Below, piece after piece: positions 1-5,980 of a stretch of DNA of 19,672 bases (within the stretch, counting starts at the first letter, position 1; each line of letters begins with the position of its first letter). The stretch is from positions 1 to 19,672 of the forward strand of contig CAZTFV010000014.1 of assembly GCA_964613075.1 (NCBI GenBank), given 5' to 3'. Source of the stretch: CAYWEP01 sp964613075. GTDB lineage: Bacteria > Patescibacteriota > Microgenomatia > Levybacterales > UBA12049. The position numbers were made by a program, and so were the translations under genes. The notes under the pieces are model-generated. The model had not been told where the DNA came from and ran no database searches. It was given only the letters and a program-made list of their open reading frames with translations.

Positions 1-248
1 TCCCATTCGACCCATTCGGTTGTGTTGATTGAGGCTTTTTTAATGCGATGATTGGGTGGGGTTTCGGTTTGATCGCAGAGATAAATCTTACTCGCAGCTA
101 CAGCATCGGCAAGACGAAAAATCGCACCGATGTTGTAGGTATCTAATACATTATCAAGGATAATATAAACAGGATTTTTCTTGAGCAGCTTTTTCTGCTC
201 TTCTTGTGCTTCTGTGACACGAAGTTCTTTTGCCCCAAGTTTCATCAT
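1..248 (-). CDS. SpoU/TrmH-family RNA 2'-O-ribose methyltransferase, N-terminal part (cut by window edge)
   Basis: The reverse strand reads from ATG at 248 to the window edge without a stop, about 82 residues. After a short charged leader rich in Glu, Gln and Lys comes PVYIILDNVLDTYNIGAIFR. This is the SPOUT motif 1 region: the N-x-G-x-x-x-R signature of SpoU-type enzymes, which methylate the 2'-OH of a ribose in tRNA or rRNA using S-adenosylmethionine. The next strand, KIYLCDQTETPPN, also fits, as do the helix and strand that follow. The knot-forming C-terminal half (motifs 2 and 3) lies outside the window, so the RNA target cannot be told. A second ATG directly follows the first; either could start the protein. 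A TATAAT hexamer lies 6 nt upstream and no ribosome-binding site is visible, so the mRNA is probably leaderless. It is divergent from the gene at 344. Confidence 0.85.
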   Translation of the reverse strand, partial: MMKLGAKELRVTEAQEEQKKLLKKNPVYIILDNVLDTYNIGAIFRLADAVAASKIYLCDQTETPPNHRIKKASINTTEWVEW

Positions 249-254
249 GGAGGA

Positions 255-260
255 ATTATA
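255..260 (-). promoter_or_regulatory. -10 box of the methyltransferase gene
   Basis: The reverse strand reads TATAAT, a perfect consensus, ending 6 nt before the ATG at 248. Transcription would start at or next to the A of the start codon. No good -35 is seen 17 bp upstream (TAGTGT at 278-283). Confidence 0.6.
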
Positions 261-280
261 TCGTAGATTGAGAGTAGACA

Positions 281-329
281 CTAGAGTCTAGAAGCTAGAA
301 TTTGAAGTTTGAATTCTAGAGGTTAGATT
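281..329. repeat. Left arm of a heptad foldback (7 units of 7 nt)
   Basis: The sequence divides into seven consecutive 7-mers: ctagagt, ctagaag, ctagaat, ttgaagt, ttgaatt, ctagagg, ttagatt. It resembles the reverse complement of the arm at 700-762 and of the right half of the element at 8037-8157. The four-helix-bundle gene lies between this arm and its partner. The -35 box of that gene falls in the fifth unit. Confidence 0.8.
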
Positions 330-337
330 GATACGAT
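309..337 (+). promoter_or_regulatory. Promoter of the four-helix-bundle gene
   Basis: TTGAAT (309-314), a 17-bp spacer, TACGAT (332-337), then 6 nt to the ATG at 344. The match is 4/6 at -35 and 4/6 at -10. The spacing predicts a leaderless transcript. The -35 is made of repeat sequence. Confidence 0.55.
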
Positions 338-343
338 GCAAGT

Positions 344-673
344 ATGATTAAAACTTTTCGAGATTTGGAAGTTTATCAGGAAGCGCATCGATTAATGCTT
401 CTAGTACATCAAGCTGTTAAACAATTTCCAGTATATGAACGTAACGATTTGGCATCACAAATGAGAAGGGCATCAAAATTATGCCCATCTAATATAGCTG
501 AGGGGTGGGCAAAGAGAAGGTTTGAAAAGAAGTTTAAACAACAACTTGATGATGCAATCGGCTCTGCAAACGAGATGGAAGCCCACACAGAAATGGCACG
601 TGACTTAAAGTATTGGCAAAAAGTTTTTGTGAAACTCTGCTTAGAAGATATGGGCAGCTTGGAGGAAAATTGA
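344..673 (+). CDS. Four-helix-bundle protein, 23S rRNA intervening-sequence (S23/IVP) family, C-terminally shortened
   Basis: This 109-residue protein has the family's signature opening, FRDLEVYQEAHRL, followed by the ASQMRRAS...CPSNIAEGW motif between helices 1 and 2 and a third helix rich in Lys, Glu and Gln. The family forms small helical bundles, pentameric where solved, and includes relatives of Avd, the accessory protein of diversity-generating retroelements. It was first seen in ORFs within 23S rRNA intervening sequences. No catalytic function is established. Here the gene is not in an rRNA; it stands alone between two arms of a heptad foldback. The reading frame stops at TGA (671-673), but the same frame continues QTYREIGRLSKL to a TAA at 710-712, and that stretch resembles the usual last helix of the family. 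The stop therefore looks like a nonsense change that trims the final helix. No ribosome-binding site is present. Confidence 0.85.
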   Translation: MIKTFRDLEVYQEAHRLMLLVHQAVKQFPVYERNDLASQMRRASKLCPSNIAEGWAKRRFEKKFKQQLDDAIGSANEMEAHTEMARDLKYWQKVFVKLCLEDMGSLEEN

Positions 674-699
674 CAAACCTACAGAGAAATTGGAAGACT

Positions 700-762
700 T
701 TCTAAACTCTAACTTCCAACGTCAACATCTAACATCTAGTTTCTAGCGTCTAGCCTCAAATC
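700..762. repeat. Right arm of a heptad foldback (9 units of 7 nt)
   Basis: Nine consecutive 7-mers: ttctaaa, ctctaac, ttccaac, gtcaaca, tctaaca, tctagtt, tctagcg, tctagcc, tcaaatc. This is the counterpart of the arm at 281-329, and its outer end (reverse strand TTGAGGCTAGACGCTAGAA) matches the ends of the elements at 8037 and 12602. It begins inside the degenerate 3' end of the four-helix-bundle gene and stops 3 bp before the stop codon of the next gene. Confidence 0.8.
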
Positions 763-765
763 TTG

Positions 766-1749
766 CTATCGTGTCGTTGTTGTGGTTGTGGGTTCTGGAG
801 AAGGCGTGATAGTCGTTGTCGGTGTAGGTTTAAAATTACCTTCTTTCTCTGCTTTTCGCGCTTCTCGCAGCTCTTTGATAGACTCGCGTGTCTGTTTTGC
901 CCGCTCACGAAGCTGCTGCATTTTCTTCTTTCGCTCAGCCTGCAATGCCTTTTTCTTCTTATTTATTTCCAAAAGAGTCTTCAGACGCTCTATTCTGAGC
1001 TTTTTCATCTCAATTTTAATGCTATTTACATCAACATCTGCTTCAGTGCCTAATTTTGCCTCATCTTTTTTCACCATATTATCGAGCTTTAGCAAGCGAT
1101 CTTCCAGCTTTTTTACTGCTGTCTCTACGCCCAACACTTGCGTCTCTACTTCATCCTCAAGATCATTTTCCATTGCCTCAAGCATCTGCTCTTCTGTCAG
1201 CTGTTCCTCAACGCGCACCTTCGCCATCAACATAGACTGCCTGGTAGACTCAATCCGTAAAGCAAGCGCGCTATCTGCCTGCTCTGCGACTGTCTTTAAA
1301 ATGTCTCTATGTAACTTCATCAGGTCATTGGTATCCTTGGCTAATGTCTTAACATCTGTTCCACGCGCAGTTGCATCAGCAAGATCGGAAGAAACCTTTG
1401 TTGCCTCATTTGCTATCTCAGCAAGCGTTGCTTGCATCGCTCCCCTGTTATTGCGCTCTGTCATAACGCGAAGCTCTGCCAACCGTTCACCCAAGAGCAA
1501 ATTACGAACTTCAACCCTTCGCTCCGGTGTAAAAGCAAAGACAAGACGGAATTTCTGAAAGGCTTTGTCTACTATGTAAAGCGGGCTGTCAGGAAGGATA
1601 TATCCGGGGCCCGAAGCAACAGGAGGAAAGTTAACATTTATGGGGCTAGTCTCATCACCTAATACGTCTTGAGCGTGATTTGCAAACGTCGGAGCAGCAG
1701 ATATGATTAAAAGAAATAATCCACCGACAAGAACAGCATACGTACGCAT
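766..1749 (-). CDS. Secreted coiled-coil protein with a DUF5667-like domain
   Basis: 327 residues. Residues 1-23 form a signal peptide (basic MR, hydrophobic core VLVGGLFLLIISAAP, then TFAN) with no lipobox cysteine. Residues about 50-100 carry YILPDSPLYIVDKAFQKFRL and FTPERRVEVRNLLLGERLAE, the pattern I associate with DUF5667 proteins of CPR and Actinobacteria. From about 100 to 300 it is long, charged helix with strong coiled-coil character. It ends in a Pro/Thr tract (PTPTTTITPSPEPTTTTTT), a typical extracellular linker or wall-associated tail. The start at 1749 is supported by a strong promoter 6 nt upstream. Its function is unknown; location outside the membrane is inferred. It is transcribed towards the four-helix-bundle gene, and its stop lies next to the repeat arm. 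Confidence 0.75.
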   Translation of the reverse strand: MRTYAVLVGGLFLLIISAAPTFANHAQDVLGDETSPINVNFPPVASGPGYILPDSPLYIVDKAFQKFRLVFAFTPERRVEVRNLLLGERLAELRVMTERNNRGAMQATLAEIANEATKVSSDLADATARGTDVKTLAKDTNDLMKLHRDILKTVAEQADSALALRIESTRQSMLMAKVRVEEQLTEEQMLEAMENDLEDEVETQVLGVETAVKKLEDRLLKLDNMVKKDEAKLGTEADVDVNSIKIEMKKLRIERLKTLLEINKKKKALQAERKKKMQQLRERAKQTRESIKELREARKAEKEGNFKPTPTTTITPSPEPTTTTTTR

Positions 1750-1755
1750 AGTTTG

Positions 1756-1785
1756 ATTATGAAACTGTTTTTAGGAGAATGTCAA
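1756..1785 (-). promoter_or_regulatory. Strong leaderless-type promoter of the DUF5667-like gene
   Basis: On the reverse strand: TTGACA (1780-1785, perfect), 18-bp spacer, CATAAT (1756-1761, 5/6), then 6 nt to the ATG at 1749. This is the clearest example in the window of the -10/6 nt/ATG layout. Confidence 0.7.
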
Positions 1786-1815
1786 GTAGAGCCTAGACAA
1801 CAGGTTCAAAATTTG

Positions 1816-1835
1816 TTACGCTTTTGATATACATA
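1816..1835 (+). promoter_or_regulatory. Conserved upstream block of sulfatase 1
   Basis: TACGCTTTTGATATACATA here is nearly repeated (TACGCTTTAGATATACCTA, 3542-3560) before the second sulfatase, at almost the same distance (about 35 nt) from each TTG start. It probably holds the -10 (TATACA, with TTCAAA at 1805-1810 as a weak -35, 17-bp spacer). Conservation in both paralogues supports function; the exact boxes are uncertain. Confidence 0.45.
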
Positions 1836-1869
1836 CGCTTAAACGCTATTTCATATTCGGATTAAAATT

Positions 1870-3339
1870 TTGAAAAAACAATTTACACACCCTCTCTTTG
1901 TACGATTTGGGGCTGTTGTGCTCTTTTTTGCCATTATCCTCACCGTATTCCTTGCAATGCAACCGCAGGATCCCCGCCGCTTTGCCGCAGAGGGAGATAA
2001 ACCGAATATCATTGTCATCATGACCGATGACCAGCGATGGGATGCTATGGAGACCTTGCCGACTGTCACAAAAACGCTTGCCAGCCGGGGAGTTACCTTT
2101 ACCAATGCCTATGTGACGACACCACTCTGTTGTCCAAGCCGCGCAAGTTTTTTGACCGGCTTATATACCCACAATACCGGTATCTGGGAAAATAATGGCC
2201 TGGGAGAGAATACCGATCGTCTCGGTAATAAAAATAAACAGACAATCGCAGTTTGGCTTAATAGGGCGGGTTACCGGACTGCGCTGATTGGTAAATATCT
2301 GAATGGTTATGCAAAACCTGAATATGTCCCGCCGGGATGGGATAAATGGTTCGCTTTTAGCGGCGGACAGGGATACTATGATTACGACATCAGCCAGAAC
2401 GGGAATTCGAAACATTTCGGAAGAAATGATAGCGATTATTCTACCGAAGTTCTTCGGCGCGAAGCAGTCGATTTTATTAAAAATGTAAATGAGCCGTTTT
2501 TTCTTTTATTTACCCCTGTTACTCCGCACCCATGGAGCGGCGGAAAGGACAGTGATGAGGATGCTGTCCCCGGGCTGGCCGCCCCACCTATTGCTCCTAA
2601 ACATCAGGGAGAATGTACTGTTTCACAGTGGCAGCGACCGCCTTCTTTTAACGAACAGGATGTTTCGGACAAACCGCAGTGGATTCGCAATCAGATAAAT
2701 GTCTCTGCGAGCAAAGTCCAACAATTCCGCAGGGCACAACTCTGCAGCCTGAAAGCGGTAGATGAAGCAATTGCTGATATGCTCAAAGCGCTTGGTCGTC
2801 CACGCATCGACAATACAGTCATTATTTTTTATAGCGACAACGGTTACAGCTATGGTGAACACAAATATGTGAAGAAAAATTGCTTCTATGAAGAGTGTGC
2901 TCGAACACCTATGGTTATCAGTTACCCGAAATTGACAACGAGTGCAAAAATTAGTGAAGAATTCGCGCTCAATATTGACTTGGCGCCGACAATTGCCGAT
3001 CTGGCAGGAATCAGGATACCAGTAAAAGTGAATGGAAAGAGTCTGGTTCCTCTGTTAGCGAATCCGGATGCCAATATCCGGGATGTGTTTTTACTCGAAG
3101 TGCGTTCGGGTAAAGAAAACTACACAGGAAATGCTATTCGAACCGATCAGTATAAATACACTGAGTTAAATACTGGAGAAAAAGAACTCTATGATCTGAC
3201 AAATGATCCATATGAACTTGAAAATAAGGCTGCGAATCCTGAGTTTGTAAGTATTGTACAGGACTTGTCGGCAAGACTTAGGCTGCTTAAAGAAGACCAG
3301 GAGCCACCCATTTCTCCTTTAGGAGCTACACTTCCTTAA
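1870..3339 (+). CDS. Membrane-anchored sulfatase, N-acetylglucosamine-6-sulfatase-like
   Basis: 489 residues. An N-terminal anchor (FVRFGAVVLFFAIILTVFLA, about 10-29) is followed by the alkaline-phosphatase-superfamily sulfatase fold outside the cell. Seen: metal-binding DD at 53-54 in NIIVIMTDDQ; the formylglycine motif C-C-P-S-R with C87 as the residue to be oxidised, followed by ASFLTG; PHPW in the middle; PSFNEQDVSDKP as in glucosamine-6-sulfatases; and the second metal site D323-N324 in YSDNGY, with a lysine and YEE further on. Family knowledge: C87 must be converted by a formylglycine-generating enzyme, which is not encoded in this window. The natural substrate is unknown; a sulfated glycan of a host or of the environment is an inference. 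It starts at TTG, with no earlier in-frame ATG. It is followed by a paralogue in tandem. Confidence 0.88.
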   Translation: MKKQFTHPLFVRFGAVVLFFAIILTVFLAMQPQDPRRFAAEGDKPNIIVIMTDDQRWDAMETLPTVTKTLASRGVTFTNAYVTTPLCCPSRASFLTGLYTHNTGIWENNGLGENTDRLGNKNKQTIAVWLNRAGYRTALIGKYLNGYAKPEYVPPGWDKWFAFSGGQGYYDYDISQNGNSKHFGRNDSDYSTEVLRREAVDFIKNVNEPFFLLFTPVTPHPWSGGKDSDEDAVPGLAAPPIAPKHQGECTVSQWQRPPSFNEQDVSDKPQWIRNQINVSASKVQQFRRAQLCSLKAVDEAIADMLKALGRPRIDNTVIIFYSDNGYSYGEHKYVKKNCFYEECARTPMVISYPKLTTSAKISEEFALNIDLAPTIADLAGIRIPVKVNGKSLVPLLANPDANIRDVFLLEVRSGKENYTGNAIRTDQYKYTELNTGEKELYDLTNDPYELENKAANPEFVSIVQDLSARLRLLKEDQEPPISPLGATLP

Positions 3340-3389
3340 CCTCCTACTGACCCAACGATCTCGTCCTACTTCTTCTTTTTCTTATTGTC

Positions 3390-3483
3390 ACGACTTACGC
3401 AAATTCTTATTGTTCGAGCTTGTCGAGAACTTCTCGACTCGGCTTAATTAGCCTCGCTCGAAGAATAACTGCGTAAGTCCTAT
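3390..3483 (+). mobile_element. 94-bp MITE-like palindromic element, copy 1, with 4-bp duplication TGTC
   Basis: Inverted ends GACTTACGCA and TGCGTAAGTC bracket nested stems: TTATTGTTCGAGC pairs with GCTCGAAGAATAA, with inner hairpins TCGAGAACTTCTCGA and GGCTTAATTAGCC. Direct repeats TGTC lie at 3386-3389 and 3484-3487. The reverse complement recurs at 14104-14197 with a single difference in 94 positions. There is no room for a protein, so a non-autonomous element is the natural reading. It fills most of the gap between the two sulfatase genes. Confidence 0.8.
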
Positions 3484-3518
3484 TGTCTTTGCAAAGATGG
3501 TATAAAACAGTCCTCGTG

Positions 3519-3560
3519 TTGACATATATGAAAGCATTTAATACGCTTTAGATATACCTA
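3519..3560 (+). promoter_or_regulatory. Upstream region of sulfatase 2 with a TTGACA box
   Basis: A perfect TTGACA lies at 3519-3524; TACGCT at 3542-3547 is a weak -10 at 17 bp. TACGCTTTAGATATACCTA (3542-3560) repeats the block seen before sulfatase 1. Which hexamer acts as the -10 is not clear. Confidence 0.4.
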
Positions 3561-3595
3561 AATTTACGCGAGCCTTCTCTGCTCAGATAAAAATA

Positions 3596-5980
3596 TTGAA
3601 AAAACTACACAAAGATCCTCTTTTTATACGGATCGGAGTTGTTGCGCTCTTTTTTGCCATCATCCTCACTGTGTACCTTGCGATGCAGGAGCAAAATCTT
3701 CGTCAAGAAGCAAAAGGCAAAGGCGGCGGCAAGCCAAATATTATCCTTATCCTAACAGATGATCAGCGCTACGACACTCTGAAGTACATGCCAAAGACCG
3801 AAAGGTTACTTGGCAAACAAGGAGTAACTTTTACCAACGCTTTTGCCACTACTCCGCTTTGCTGTCCAAGCCGAGTCAGCATACTTACAGGAAAGTATAC
3901 TCAGGATCATGGAATCCTTACAAATCATGAAAAATACAAACAATTTAAGGACAAAGATACATTACCTGTATGGCTTCAAAAAGCTGGATATCGTACAGGC
4001 TTGATGGGAAAATACCTGAATATTTTTAAAGAGAAAAAATATGTCCCGCCAGGGTGGGATGACTTCAGAGCAGATATTAAAAATACATATTACGGCTATA
4101 CCATGAATGAAAATGGACAGGATATAACTTATGGATATGATCCTCAGGATTATTCAACTTATGTTTTTACTGAAATGGCTATAAACTTTATTGAAGGAAA
4201 AAGTGATCCTCTAGGGAAAAACAAAAAAGTAAATAGTAATAAGAAAAATGACGTTAAGGGCGGCCAGGGTGCGAAAAGTAATAAGCCTTTCCTCGTAATT
4301 TTATCCACAAATGCAGTGCACACAGACGGAGGAAAAACGATTTTCAAAAAAGGAAGTGGGGGAAACGGAAAGAAAGGCAAAACTAATGCGGCGAGCGTAG
4401 ATACAGATGAAGAAGTTGATGTAACTGAGGAGGAGCTAGAATCGCATTTTCAGGGCGCAAATGATGAAAATGAAATCGAGAGTGATGATAGTCTTCTAGA
4501 TGCTGCTGGCGGCGCAAAAAAAATGAAAGATTACTTTGCGATGCCCGGACCGAAGGATGCCCGTAAGTGCAAACCAATAAAAGATTTTGAGAGAATTCCA
4601 AGCTTTAATGAAAAGGATGTTTCGGATAAACCGAAAACTATCCGGGACATTCCAAGATGGAGTAATAATGAAATTAGAAAATTAGAAGCATGGGCCGAGA
4701 GCCAGGTTTGCGCATTGAAAGCGGTTGATGATGCTGTTGAGGATATTGTTAAATCCCTTGGTAAAGAGCGAGATAATACAGTAATTATTTATATGTCGGA
4801 CAATGGGTATGCTTGGGGAGAAAACCGCTGGTCACGTAAAGCCTGCGTTTATGACTCATGCGCTAAAGTACCACTTATCATAAGTTATCCTAAAATGACG
4901 AAAAAGAAAGAGGAGAGCAATGCTCTTGTAAAAAACGAGGATATCGCTGCAACAATTGCAGATCTTGCAACTGCGAAAACTGGGAAAATTGACGGAATCA
5001 GTTTGGTTCCGATACTCAAGAACCCAGACAAGACGGTACAGGACGTTATATTATTGGAGGTATATAACTATGGTGATTCATTTGCTGTTAGGACAGAGAA
5101 GTATCTATATGTTGAGAATCAGAGTTGCGAGCTTGAGCTATATGATCTAAAAAAAGATCCATATAACCTTGACAATCAAATTGAGAATGAAAAATATTAT
5201 TCAGATGCGCAGAAGCTACAAAAAGAACTAGAAAAATTAAAAAAAGGAAAGTTAAAAAATTGCAAGCTGCCCGAGCCGAAAGACAAGAAAAATGTAGATC
5301 AAAGAAGAGATCGGTCATTAAAAGACATGCAAGAGATTGAGGGGATCAATGAGTCAGAAGAAGAACTAGATAATATAGATGAAGAATCTGAAGAGGATAC
5401 CGATACAGTAGATGGAGGAGATGAAGAAGAACTAACAGAGGAGGATATAGATGAAAAAACAGTTCGATTCAGTTTGACAGCTTTCTTACATGGCATAGGC
5501 CGCGGTGGTGATGCGCTAAATCCCCAAGCAGCGGGTAATACCAATCCACGAACTACTGAGTATCCCTTTCTTGCAACGATCTATGCGGGAGAGGAAGTAA
5601 TCGATGTGGGAGGAACTGTTCGGTATGATAGCGCAAAAGGAGCATTTACCGGAAGTTTTTCAGCGGTAATTCCTGATGCGGAAAATATAACTCTTGAGGT
5701 AGAAATCCCGCGCTATCTAACTACAACTGCAGAAATAGATACACTCCCTGACTCCGGCAATGTAACTTTGCCTGAGCTTTCATTTGTCAACGGAGATGTG
5801 AATAACGATTATGTCCTTGACATACTGGATTTTAATTTGATTGCTGCGTGTTTTTCCCAGAACGATGGTGAAATATGTGACCCTAAAACAAGAAAGCAAA
5901 GTGATCTGGATGATAATGGCATAGTTGGCGAGCCAGATGTCAATTTGTATCTTCGGGAGCTAAGTGCGAAGGACTATTAG
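3596..5980 (+). CDS. Membrane-anchored sulfatase with acidic inserts and C-terminal dockerin-like module
   Basis: 794 residues, a tandem paralogue of the previous gene; the first 30 residues are almost the same anchor (LFFAIILTVYLAM). Catalytic features: DD at 55-56, C-C-P-S-R with C89 as formylglycine residue, D402-N403 in MSDNGY, and PSFNEKDVSDKP. Compared with its neighbour it has a Lys/Asn-rich insert near residues 205-232 and a strongly acidic one at about 260-305. The mid-protein PHP motif is altered to AVHTD. After the sulfatase core comes a very acidic linker (about 580-620), a beta-rich module starting FSLTAFLHGIGRGGD (about 623-731), and two EF-hand-like loops (DVNNDYVLDILDFN and DLDDNGIVGEPDVN, 732-794) as in type I dockerins. 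Such tails recur on CPR surface proteins. Calcium binding and a cohesin-like partner are inferences. It starts at TTG. Its last 41 bases overlap topA tail to tail. Confidence 0.88.
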   Translation: MKKLHKDPLFIRIGVVALFFAIILTVYLAMQEQNLRQEAKGKGGGKPNIILILTDDQRYDTLKYMPKTERLLGKQGVTFTNAFATTPLCCPSRVSILTGKYTQDHGILTNHEKYKQFKDKDTLPVWLQKAGYRTGLMGKYLNIFKEKKYVPPGWDDFRADIKNTYYGYTMNENGQDITYGYDPQDYSTYVFTEMAINFIEGKSDPLGKNKKVNSNKKNDVKGGQGAKSNKPFLVILSTNAVHTDGGKTIFKKGSGGNGKKGKTNAASVDTDEEVDVTEEELESHFQGANDENEIESDDSLLDAAGGAKKMKDYFAMPGPKDARKCKPIKDFERIPSFNEKDVSDKPKTIRDIPRWSNNEIRKLEAWAESQVCALKAVDDAVEDIVKSLGKERDNTVIIYMSDNGYAWGENRWSRKACVYDSCAKVPLIISYPKMTKKKEESNALVKNEDIAATIADLATAKTGKIDGISLVPILKNPDKTVQDVILLEVYNYGDSFAVRTEKYLYVENQSCELELYDLKKDPYNLDNQIENEKYYSDAQKLQKELEKLKKGKLKNCKLPEPKDKKNVDQRRDRSLKDMQEIEGINESEEELDNIDEESEEDTDTVDGGDEEELTEEDIDEKTVRFSLTAFLHGIGRGGDALNPQAAGNTNPRTTEYPFLATIYAGEEVIDVGGTVRYDSAKGAFTGSFSAVIPDAENITLEVEIPRYLTTTAEIDTLPDSGNVTLPELSFVNGDVNNDYVLDILDFNLIAACFSQNDGEICDPKTRKQSDLDDNGIVGEPDVNLYLRELSAKDY

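Noticed and set aside
344..712. TGA read as glycine (as in Gracilibacteria and SR1), extending the four-helix-bundle protein
   Set aside because: All long genes are intact under the standard code without internal TGA, and topA and mreD end at TGA at sensible places. A single in-frame TGA does not support recoding.
782..1558. 258-residue plus-strand ORF opposite the DUF5667-like gene
   Set aside because: Ser/Phe-rich composition is the antisense image of a Glu/Lys coiled coil. The minus-strand gene has a signal peptide and a strong promoter.
3340..3480. Rho-independent terminator after sulfatase 1
   Set aside because: The hairpin is long and nested, is not followed by a U run, and recurs elsewhere with target duplications, so a mobile element explains it better. 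A side role in termination remains possible.
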